Assembly (NCBI GenBank): GCA_002480645.1
Contig: DLCN01000024.1
Location: 1-64,000, forward strand
Length of the DNA stretch: 64,000 bases
Origin: Balneolaceae bacterium UBA7797
Lineage (GTDB): Bacteria; Bacteroidota; Rhodothermia; Balneolales; Balneolaceae
Reading direction: 5' to 3'
The translations under genes and the position numbers were made by a program. Below the pieces are notes generated by a model that saw nothing but the letters and a program-made list of their open reading frames with translations, was not told where the DNA came from and did no database searches. Numbering within the stretch: the first letter of the stretch is position 1; each line of letters opens with the position of its first letter. Positions 25,024 through 32,466 of this stretch are shown piece after piece.

Positions 25024-25057
25024 TCATCATAAAACCACGATAATCAAATAATAATAC

Positions 25058-25693
25058 ATGCAGTGCCTCCTTTGCGGATCTGAAACGAAATTATTCTTCA
25101 CGTATGAGGCACGCCTTGGGCAGCAATATTACCAATGTTCAGGCTGTAGTTCAGTTCAACTCCATCCTGATTTTTACGTAACCCGTGAAGAAGAAAAAGC
25201 CCGATACCTCACCCATAATAATGATGTTCATGATCCCGGGTATCAAAAATTCGTCTCACCTATTGTGAATGGCATACTCGAAGACTATGAACCTTCGCAT
25301 AAAGGCCTGGATTTTGGCTCAGGAACCGGCCCGGTGATAGCGAAAATGTTACGTGACCGTTCGTATTCCATCACTACCTATGATCCTTTTTTTTCTCCGG
25401 ATGAAGACGCCCTGAATTCCACCTATGATTATATTGCCTGCTGTGAGGTTGCCGAACATTTCCATCAACCAAAAGAAGAATTCACCCGGTTAAAGCACCT
25501 TTTGAGACCCGGAGGATCACTTTATCTGAAGACCGATCTGTATGATGCAACTATCGACTTTGCCGGATGGAGATACAAAGATGATGAAACCCATACCTTT
25601 ATTTATCACGCGGATGCCTTTCGCTGGATCAAAGAAAAGGTAGGATTCTCAGAACTGAAAATAATGCCGGATCTGATCGTATTGAGAAAATGA
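25058..25693 (+). CDS. Class I SAM-dependent methyltransferase with N-terminal Cys4 motif
   Basis: A 211-residue cytoplasmic methyltransferase. Two CxxC pairs at the N terminus (Cys3/Cys6 and Cys27/Cys30, in CLLCG and CSGCSS) form a likely zinc ribbon. The SAM-binding motif I is LDFGSGTGPV, and motif post-I is YDPFFSP. CCEVAEHFHQP and LRPGGSLYLKTD match the methyltransf_23 type. The target is unknown; similar short proteins are often annotated only as methyltransferase domain proteins. It is followed by the lactonase gene 55 bases later and could be co-transcribed with it. Confidence 0.85.
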   Translation: MQCLLCGSETKLFFTYEARLGQQYYQCSGCSSVQLHPDFYVTREEEKARYLTHNNDVHDPGYQKFVSPIVNGILEDYEPSHKGLDFGSGTGPVIAKMLRDRSYSITTYDPFFSPDEDALNSTYDYIACCEVAEHFHQPKEEFTRLKHLLRPGGSLYLKTDLYDATIDFAGWRYKDDETHTFIYHADAFRWIKEKVGFSELKIMPDLIVLRK

Positions 25694-25748
25694 GAGTTTT
25701 TCCGTTGAACCTTCTATCTTCTGATCTTTAACAAGTTCAAAATCAACT

Positions 25749-26918
25749 ATGAGATCTGTTTCAATTTTTATGCTGGCATTAATCGTGATGCTAACCGGCT
25801 GTAATACCAAAGAATCCCAAAAAAACATGCACACTTCGACTGTTGAGAAAGCATTTATCGGAAATTATACCAGAGATGAAGGCTGGGTAAACGGTAAAGC
25901 CGAAGGAATTTACAGGATCTCATTGGGAAGTAATGGAACTGAACTCTCTTTGGATGAGACCGCTGCTCCGTTGATCAACCCTTCATTTCTGGCCATTTCT
26001 CCGGATAAAAATCATTTATATGCCGTTAGTGAACTTGCCCGACCTGATGAAGAGACGGGATTTGTGGTCGCTTTCCACATCAACGATGATCTGAGTCTGG
26101 AATACATCGGAAAGTACCCGAGTAATGGACAGGCTCCGGCTCACGTAAGTGTACATCCAACCGGCGACATGGTATTCGCCGCAAATTATCTGGGTGGAGT
26201 TGCCATGGTGTATAAGCGCAACGAAGATGGAAGTCTGGAAGCCACGCAACAAATCGATGTGGAAGGCTCGGGACCTCATCAAAATCAGGATGCTTCGCAC
26301 ACCCATATGGTTAAAGTGAGCCCGGATGGAAAGTATCTGTTCATCCCGGATCTGGGCAGTGACAAGATCTGGACTTTTGCAGTTGATACTGAATCCGCAA
26401 CGGTTAGTCCGACCGATCAGGAGTTTGCCTCTGTAGCACCCGGCTCCGGTCCCCGGCATATGGATTTTCACCCAACACTTAATATCGCTTATGTGATCAA
26501 CGAGTTGAACAGCACTCTTTCTGTTTTTGATTATGATCCTGCAAGCAGCTCACTTCAGGAAAAACAGGTGGTGAACACGCTACCGGAAGATTTCACTGAA
26601 TGGAATTCCACGGCAGATATCCATGTGCACCCGAATGGCAAGTATGTGTATAGCTCTAACCGGGGACATAACAGTCTGGCCGCTTTTTCTGTGGATGCTT
26701 CAACCGGGATGCTCACGTTTCTAAATCACACTTCTACTGAGGGAGAAATACCAAGAAATTTTGCCATCAACCCAAATGGAGAGATCGTTTATGTAGCGAA
26801 TCAGAATTCAGATAACATTACGGTGTTTGATCTGGATACTGAAACTGGAAAACTCACTTTCACAAAAAAAGAACTTGAGATCCCTACTCCGGTTTGTATT
26901 GTTTTTTATGAAGAGTGA
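25749..26918 (+). CDS. Lipoprotein of the lactonase (6-phosphogluconolactonase-like, Pgl/YbhE) family
   Basis: A 389-residue seven-bladed beta-propeller of the lactonase family, related to YbhE-type 6-phosphogluconolactonase. A lipoprotein signal with lipobox LTGC (Cys18 region) shows that it is exported and lipid-anchored, so a cytoplasmic pentose-phosphate role is unlikely; it may act on sugar lactones in the periplasm or be a non-enzymatic propeller. Repeating blade motifs are NPSFLAISPDKNHLYAVSE, PAHVSVHPTGDMVFAANYLG, GPRHMDFHPTLNIAYVINE and PRNFAINPNGEIVYVANQ. It has no clear terminator close by. Confidence 0.88.
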   Translation: MRSVSIFMLALIVMLTGCNTKESQKNMHTSTVEKAFIGNYTRDEGWVNGKAEGIYRISLGSNGTELSLDETAAPLINPSFLAISPDKNHLYAVSELARPDEETGFVVAFHINDDLSLEYIGKYPSNGQAPAHVSVHPTGDMVFAANYLGGVAMVYKRNEDGSLEATQQIDVEGSGPHQNQDASHTHMVKVSPDGKYLFIPDLGSDKIWTFAVDTESATVSPTDQEFASVAPGSGPRHMDFHPTLNIAYVINELNSTLSVFDYDPASSSLQEKQVVNTLPEDFTEWNSTADIHVHPNGKYVYSSNRGHNSLAAFSVDASTGMLTFLNHTSTEGEIPRNFAINPNGEIVYVANQNSDNITVFDLDTETGKLTFTKKELEIPTPVCIVFYEE

Positions 26919-26954
26919 CTCGCCTCACTCTTTGTACTAAATGCGTTAGAGTTT

Positions 26955-27422
26955 CTAGAGTGTGAGTTTCAGGCTCGTCTTTATGATCCCGATTCCGAAT
27001 CCATCAGTTGTAATTCTAGCGTATAGTGGTTCAAAATTCAGAAATATTCCCGGTTTAGCAGCCGGTTTTCTACCCAATTCGAAATAAAGTCCTGATTCTA
27101 GTCCACCCATATTTATGGAGAAATCCTCAATGCGGGAATAAGTATAATAGTTGGGATCATCAAACGCTCGACTCCCCCAATATCTGGCATAAAAAAGCAT
27201 CACACGATACCCCATATTAAAAACGATCCTCTCGGTATCGCGAAATTTCGAAAATTGTTTTCGGTAGGTCGCTCCTAATGCAAAAGTATAGGGGATCTCA
27301 ATTTCGCCATTTAGTCCGCCTTCTTTTTCAAGAGATGGTTCCAGTATGCTTTTTCCGTATCGAAATGTTCCGGTAAAATTTCTCCAGTCACCACTTTTTA
27401 AGCTTTCATTAGACCTATTCAC
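26955..27422 (-). pseudogene. Truncated outer-membrane beta-barrel-like fragment
   Basis: A 155-residue frame starting at a GTG, with no signal peptide; the same frame is closed four codons further upstream. The sequence has alternating hydrophobic strands with aromatic girdle residues (YTFALGATYRKQF, VFNMGYRVMLFYARYWGS, GGLESGLYFELG, PGIFLNFEPLYARI) as in outer-membrane porin-like barrels, and it ends in a barrel-type KTSLKLTL strand. Missing export signal and short length suggest the 3-prime remnant of a larger gene. It could instead be a real small protein. Confidence 0.5.
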
Positions 27423-27433
27423 TATCTTATTTC

Positions 27434-27463
27434 AGAGCCGGGCAATGATTTCCGGCTCTTTTT
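27434..27463 (+). terminator. Rho-independent terminator, + strand, upstream of cysE
   Basis: Perfect 8-bp stem AGAGCCGG / CCGGCTCT with a 10-base loop and five T residues. It points along the + strand, yet the nearest + gene upstream is the lactonase ending 515 bases earlier; the intervening frame is on the - strand. Confidence 0.75.
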
Positions 27464-27500
27464 GGTTATCCCAATAACATTGAATTCTAATTATTACATC

Positions 27501-28334
27501 ATGGACGAAAAGTTCGTCGATCAACTGTATCAGGCTCACAAATCTTGTGATCATTGTCCCTCAAAAGAAGATGTAGGGGTCTTCTTCAGTCAGCTATTGG
27601 GGCTGCTTTTTCCAAATTATTCTAATTCGCGATTCGATTCGTCCTCTGAATTCAAAGCACACATCAAACAACTAAAAACGGACCTCGTAAGTATTCTGGA
27701 TACGGGAGATCACAACAAGGATATTGATTCAGCTCAGATTGCCGGGGAATTCTTTGACACCATCCCTTCCATTCATGAACGCCTTAAGGAAGATGTTCAG
27801 GCCATGTATGAGGGGGATCCTGCGGCAATGAGCACCACTGAGGTGATCCGTTCCTATCCGGGATTTTGTGCAATTTCTGCTTACCGGTTCGCTCATTTTC
27901 TGGCACTTCGCGGTATTCGTATCATACCCCGGATCATCACAGAATATGCCCATAGTCTTACCGGAATAGACATCCATCCAAATGCACAGATTGGCCGGCA
28001 TTTTTGCATCGATCATGGTACGGGCGTTGTCATCGGAGAAACCACGATCATTGGAGATCACGTCAAGATCTATCAGGGAGTGACGCTAGGGGCTTTAAGT
28101 GTGAATAAAGCAGATGCGAAGATCAAACGTCATCCTACAATCGGAGACCGCGTGGTTATTTATGCCGGTGCTACCATTCTGGGCGGACAAACAGTGATCG
28201 GAAATGATTGTACCATCGGTGGCAATGTATGGATCACCAAAAGCGTACCGGAAAACACCAAAGTATATTATCAGAATAAGATGATCACAGAGTCCCGGAC
28301 AGAAGATTCAACCATTTATATCTCAGAATCATGA
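27501..28334 (+). CDS. cysE: Serine O-acetyltransferase (EpsC/CysE type)
   Basis: A 277-residue cytoplasmic enzyme that acetylates L-serine with acetyl-CoA, the first step of cysteine synthesis. The frame is open from TTG 27462, but the ATG at 27501 is the natural start. The C-terminal left-handed beta-helix is built of hexapeptide repeats: GIDIHPNAQIG, HGTGVVIGETTIIGD, VKIYQGVTLGAL, GDRVVIYAGATILGG and TVIGNDCTIGGN. The catalytic His is within FCIDHGTG. The longer N-terminal helical domain fits the EpsC group. It overlaps cysM by four bases (ATGA). Confidence 0.93.
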   Translation: MDEKFVDQLYQAHKSCDHCPSKEDVGVFFSQLLGLLFPNYSNSRFDSSSEFKAHIKQLKTDLVSILDTGDHNKDIDSAQIAGEFFDTIPSIHERLKEDVQAMYEGDPAAMSTTEVIRSYPGFCAISAYRFAHFLALRGIRIIPRIITEYAHSLTGIDIHPNAQIGRHFCIDHGTGVVIGETTIIGDHVKIYQGVTLGALSVNKADAKIKRHPTIGDRVVIYAGATILGGQTVIGNDCTIGGNVWITKSVPENTKVYYQNKMITESRTEDSTIYISES

Positions 28335-29212
28335 CCATTGAACAACTTATTGGCAATACCCCCTTAGTTGAGATCCGGACACTGAATCCGAATAAGAACG
28401 TGACCATTTATGGAAAACTGGAAGGCCAAAATCCCGGAGGAAGTGTTAAGGACAGGGCTGCATTCAATATGATCAGCAGTGCGCTTAAACGGGGAGACAT
28501 CAAACAAGGAGACAAACTGGTGGAAGCGACCAGTGGAAATACCGGTATAGCCCTGGCTATGATCGCTCAGGCGCTGGGCGTTAATATGACCTTGATCATG
28601 CCCGATGGGGCTACTCCGGAACGGGTAAAGACCATGAGAGCCTATGGCGCAGAAGTGATACTCACTCCATCCAATAAAACCATCGAATACTCGAGAGAAC
28701 TCGCGGAAGAAATGGCAGATTCCGGTGATTACTTTATGCTAAATCAATTTGCCAACCCTGATAATTACGGTGCGCACTACAAGACCACCGGCCCCGAAAT
28801 ATGGCGGGATACCGATCAGAAGATCACTCATTTTGTATCAGCAATGGGAACCACCGGTACTATCATGGGAGTTTCCAGATATTTAAAAGAACAAAACAGA
28901 GACATTCAGATCGTGGGTACTCAACCTACTGAAGGTTCCAGAATCCCCGGAATAAGAAGATGGTCCCCTGAATTTTTACCGAAGATCTTTGAACCGGACA
29001 GAGTCGATCGTGTTATTGATGTCAGCCAGGATGAAGCCGTATCCACTACCCGTAAATTAGCTTCCCACGAAGGAATATTAGCCGGAATGAGCAGTGGTGG
29101 AGCTATGACTGCTGCTTTGCAGGTTGCCTCGGAGATAGAATCAGGTGTGATCGTAACCATTGTCTGCGATCGTGGCGACCGATACCTGAGCAGTGATCTT
29201 TTCGAAGAATAA
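28331..29212 (+). CDS. cysM: Cysteine synthase B (O-acetylserine sulfhydrylase)
   Basis: A 293-residue PLP enzyme that replaces the acetyl group of O-acetylserine by sulfide or thiosulfate to make cysteine. The PLP lysine is Lys40 in GGSVKDRAA; the substrate loop is TSGNTGIALA and the phosphate-binding loop is MGTTGTIMG. LIGNTPLVEI at the N terminus and the short length favour CysM over CysK. It is translationally coupled to cysE, giving the whole two-step pathway in one mRNA. The stop is followed at once by a hairpin. Confidence 0.92.
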   Translation: MTIEQLIGNTPLVEIRTLNPNKNVTIYGKLEGQNPGGSVKDRAAFNMISSALKRGDIKQGDKLVEATSGNTGIALAMIAQALGVNMTLIMPDGATPERVKTMRAYGAEVILTPSNKTIEYSRELAEEMADSGDYFMLNQFANPDNYGAHYKTTGPEIWRDTDQKITHFVSAMGTTGTIMGVSRYLKEQNRDIQIVGTQPTEGSRIPGIRRWSPEFLPKIFEPDRVDRVIDVSQDEAVSTTRKLASHEGILAGMSSGGAMTAALQVASEIESGVIVTIVCDRGDRYLSSDLFEE

Positions 29213-29231
29213 GAATACTGAGTATTCTTTT
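29211..29231 (+). terminator. Hairpin terminator directly after cysM
   Basis: AAGAATACT G AGTATTCTT is a nine-base perfect inverted repeat beginning inside the TAA stop and followed by TT. The stem is AT-rich, so it may be weak. Confidence 0.5.
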
Positions 29232-29273
29232 ATCGACTGTTGAATGTTGGTTAAAACTACTTCAACAGTCGAT
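29232..29273. terminator. Inverted repeat shared by convergent cysM and M1 peptidase genes
   Basis: Perfect 13-base arms ATCGACTGTTGAA and TTCAACAGTCGAT with a 16-base loop. The right arm encodes the last residues (NRLLK) of the M1 peptidase; on the + strand it is followed by TTTCT. It probably acts as a bidirectional end of both transcripts. Confidence 0.55.
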
Positions 29274-30897
29274 TTCTGCCTACATAAAAATCCGGATCTA
29301 TCATTAATTCTTTAGCAAAGCTGTTCATTACTTTCCAGGTAGTTACCGGTTCCAGGCGCACTTTCTTTCCATCCAGCATCACATCAACGGGCATATCGAA
29401 TGTTGGAACAGCATTGGCCCAGCGATAAAGTAATCTTCCTTCTTTAAAAGCATATTCCAGCGTCGGGATACGAATATCGCGCAGATACTGATCAAAGAAT
29501 GGTTGCAGATCCATACCTAGTTTTTCTGACAAATATCCTTCCACCATTTCTGTAGTCACGGTCTGATGGTAAAAATCTTTATTCAATCCCCGCAGAGTTG
29601 CCCTCCAGAGCGAATCGTTATTCACAACCTGACGAAGTGTATGAAGCATATTTCCACCCTTAGAATACATATCTCCGGAACCTTCCATCCAGACATCATA
29701 GGAACCAATGATCGGTGTTTGATTCTGAATTCCGAGCCGTGTTCCCCGTACATATTCGTTACCGGCTTCTTTTCCGAAATGATATTCGAGATACAGACTT
29801 TCTGAATAGTTTGTAAAGCTTTCGTGGATCCACATATCAGCCACATCCTGATAGGTAATATTATTGGCAAACCATTCATGCCCTGATTCGTGAATAATGA
29901 TGAAATCAAATTTCAATCCCCAGCCCGAACCGCTCAGATCGCGCCCCAGATACCCGTTTTCGTACTTATTACCGTAAGTAATTGAACTTTGATGTTCCAT
30001 TCCCAGATAAGGAGCTTCCACAAGCTTATAACTGTCTTCGTAGAACGGATACGGCCCAAACCAGTATTCCAGAGCCTCCATCATTCTTGGAGCATCGGCA
30101 AACTGACTGATCGCTTTCTCATGATTTTCTCTCAACACCCAATAATCCATATCCAAAGGTCCGGCTTCTCCATCGTAGGTTTCCTCAAAGTGCACGTAAT
30201 CCCCGATATTGATATTGATGCCGTAATTATTGATCGGATTACTTACAAACCAATGGGTGGTTTTGGTACCGTCGCCATTATCTGTTACCGAACGTAAACG
30301 CCCGTTTGAGACATTCATCAGATTCGCAGGAAAGGTAGTGCTGATCAATACGCTGTCAACTTCATCTTTGGGATGATCTTTGTTCGGCCACCAGATACTG
30401 GCTCCGTCACCCTGATTGGAGTTTGCAATAAAAGGAAGCCCGTTGGAATCCCTGGCCCAGGTAATGCCTCCATCCCATGGTGGACGAATTGCAACCGTTG
30501 GCTTCCCTCCAAACTCAACCGTTACCGTATTCAGATCTCCCGGGTTCTGCGGTTTAGATAATTCCACAAAATAATAGTTACTATCCTGCTTAACACGTAA
30601 AGACTCTCCATCCTGCCATACTTTGGTGATCTGCATCGGCTTTTGCAGGTCGATCTGCATCACCGAATAAGGTTCTGTTACTTTATATTGTATGGTATTA
30701 GTACCGGAAATGGTACTGTCGGTCGTATCCACTTTTACATCCAGGTGGTAGTAGGTAACATCCCACCAACCCCTTTCCGGAGTGATACTTCCACGAAGCG
30801 TATCATATCTGGTAAATTCGGCTTGCTGGCGAAAGATCTGCGCCGACAGCAGCATTGGAAATAAAAAGAAAGCGAGTGTGAGTAGTCTTTTGGTCAT
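29257..30897 (-). CDS. M1-family zinc metallopeptidase, secreted
   Basis: A 546-residue exported aminopeptidase-type enzyme with a Sec signal peptide (about residues 1-20). The zinc site is complete: HESGH with His336, Glu337 and His340, and third ligand Glu359 in WIHES, at the standard 18-residue spacing. The exopeptidase motif normally written GxMEN is GMEH here (residues 299-302). The beta-sandwich N-terminal domain precedes the thermolysin-like domain, and the long C-terminal helical domain of larger M1 enzymes is missing, which is common in this subgroup. It joins the S9 and M28 enzymes as a third exported peptidase in the window. Confidence 0.92.
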   Translation of the reverse strand: MTKRLLTLAFFLFPMLLSAQIFRQQAEFTRYDTLRGSITPERGWWDVTYYHLDVKVDTTDSTISGTNTIQYKVTEPYSVMQIDLQKPMQITKVWQDGESLRVKQDSNYYFVELSKPQNPGDLNTVTVEFGGKPTVAIRPPWDGGITWARDSNGLPFIANSNQGDGASIWWPNKDHPKDEVDSVLISTTFPANLMNVSNGRLRSVTDNGDGTKTTHWFVSNPINNYGININIGDYVHFEETYDGEAGPLDMDYWVLRENHEKAISQFADAPRMMEALEYWFGPYPFYEDSYKLVEAPYLGMEHQSSITYGNKYENGYLGRDLSGSGWGLKFDFIIIHESGHEWFANNITYQDVADMWIHESFTNYSESLYLEYHFGKEAGNEYVRGTRLGIQNQTPIIGSYDVWMEGSGDMYSKGGNMLHTLRQVVNNDSLWRATLRGLNKDFYHQTVTTEMVEGYLSEKLGMDLQPFFDQYLRDIRIPTLEYAFKEGRLLYRWANAVPTFDMPVDVMLDGKKVRLEPVTTWKVMNSFAKELMIDPDFYVGRNRLLK

Positions 30898-30972
30898 GAT
30901 GGTGTATTGAGTTCATCTCAAAATACAAATATTTGAAACCCACGGAGGCTTTGTATCAAATTTTAACGAGTA

Positions 30973-32319
30973 TCACACTGTTTGCGAGAACATCATTTCC
31001 CGGGAGCTTTCTTTCATTCTCTGATCAAAAGCCATGCACACATTGCGCACAAACGGGCGTCCGGTTTCTGTTACGGTGATACGATCATGGTCAATGATCA
31101 GGATCTCATCTTCTTGCATTTCTTTAAGGTCGGACAGAATATCTGCTTTCAGAATTGGCTCTTCGGGAAGATCTGTTTCAAAATAACACATCAGTTCATT
31201 GATATGCCTTGCCAGCAGCTGATCTTTTGTGGTACTGATGTGGCCTCTGATCAAAGGTAATTCACCCGTTTCTGCCTTTTGCTGATATTCTTCCAGATCT
31301 AAGGTATTCTGAGCAAAACCATCTCCGCTTTCGCTGATCGATGACATCCCTAAACCTAGCCGGATCTTATTCTGAGTGGTGGAATATCCATTTAACGTTC
31401 GTCTCATCCGGCCGGTTTCCGCGGCTTTCGCCAATTCATCACCGGGAAGAACAAAGTGATCGATCCCTACCTCTTTATAGCCATGATCTTTGAAGAATTG
31501 TCTTCCTGCCTCAAAAATAGCTCTCTTTTCTGCATTCTTTGGAAGGTCGAGTTCATCAAAAGCACGCTGTCCCACCCCTTTTCGCCAGGGTACATGGGCA
31601 TAACTATAAAATGCTATGCGGTCGGGCTTCAGACTTTCAGTGATTTCCAGTGTAGGCCGGTTCCGTTCGATCGTTTGATTGGGTAAACCATAGATCAGAT
31701 CGTGATTTATGGTATAACCAAGTTCGCGGGCATAATCATGAACACGCTTTACCAGCCAAAGGGGTTGTACCCGGTTTAAGGCCAGCTGAATGGATTTATC
31801 ATAATCCTGGACTCCCAGCGATATTCGCCGGAAGCCCAGATTATAAAGTCCATGTAAATGAGTACGGCTTGTGCTTTTTGGGTGTGCTTCGAAGCTGAAT
31901 TCCGGATTCTCTGCTAAATGTACAGGCTCCAGAATTCCCTCGATCAGAATCTTCAGGTTATCCATGCTGAAGAAAGTCGGGGTACCTCCGCCCAGGTGTA
32001 TCTCTTTTATGCTCGGTGTCTTTGGGAAAATGTTGAGATACGAATGCCACTCTTTAAGAACGGCCCGGATATAGGGCATCTCCTGTTCGTGGCGTAAGGT
32101 TATGCGTTTATTACAACCGCAAAAAGTACACAAACTGTCACAGAACGGCAGGTGAATGTACAGGCTTATCCCCTCGTCTGAATATTCATTCAATGAGTGA
32201 GTGAGACTTTGCACCCAACTTTCCTTTGAAAACGAATCCGGGTCCCAGTATGGGATGGTTGGATACACAGTGTATCGCGAACCGGGTCTGTTATACTTTG
32301 TGAATAGTCGGGATGTCAT
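30973..32319 (-). CDS. hemN: Oxygen-independent coproporphyrinogen III oxidase
   Basis: A radical-SAM enzyme that converts coproporphyrinogen III to protoporphyrinogen IX in heme synthesis without oxygen. The frame opens at a GTG at 32358, but the ATG at 32319 is chosen because the family N terminus (LFTKYNRPGSRYTVYPTIPYW) follows it directly; that gives 448 residues. The iron-sulfur ligands are Cys60, Cys64 and Cys67 in FCDSLCTFCGCN. Later segments EIHLGGGTPTFF, GVQDYDKSIQ and HDLIYGLPNQT are typical of true HemN rather than HemW. Heme demand of the multiheme respiratory cluster in this window fits. No FNR-like site is visible upstream. Confidence 0.92.
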   Translation of the reverse strand: MTSRLFTKYNRPGSRYTVYPTIPYWDPDSFSKESWVQSLTHSLNEYSDEGISLYIHLPFCDSLCTFCGCNKRITLRHEQEMPYIRAVLKEWHSYLNIFPKTPSIKEIHLGGGTPTFFSMDNLKILIEGILEPVHLAENPEFSFEAHPKSTSRTHLHGLYNLGFRRISLGVQDYDKSIQLALNRVQPLWLVKRVHDYARELGYTINHDLIYGLPNQTIERNRPTLEITESLKPDRIAFYSYAHVPWRKGVGQRAFDELDLPKNAEKRAIFEAGRQFFKDHGYKEVGIDHFVLPGDELAKAAETGRMRRTLNGYSTTQNKIRLGLGMSSISESGDGFAQNTLDLEEYQQKAETGELPLIRGHISTTKDQLLARHINELMCYFETDLPEEPILKADILSDLKEMQEDEILIIDHDRITVTETGRPFVRNVCMAFDQRMKESSREMMFSQTV

Positions 32320-32466
32320 GTACAGCACTTGCGTTTTGCGTTGAGATGATACCCGCACAATGTGAATCTTACGTGAATTCGCACCTCATTTTTTCACAGC
32401 TTTTCACACCTCGAAATTGATGTAGTCTGTCGATTCTTTTAGTATCTTAAATGCTCCTTAACCGTG

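Noticed and set aside
26016..26471. 151-residue open frame on the - strand inside the lactonase gene
   Set aside because: It is a shadow of the lactonase propeller repeats and its translation has no plausible domain.
32320..32466. FNR/CRP-like operator between hemN and the regulator
   Set aside because: Several GTGA/TCAC bits are present (GTGAATTCGCAC, TTTTCACA) but none forms a spaced palindrome of a known oxygen-responsive site.
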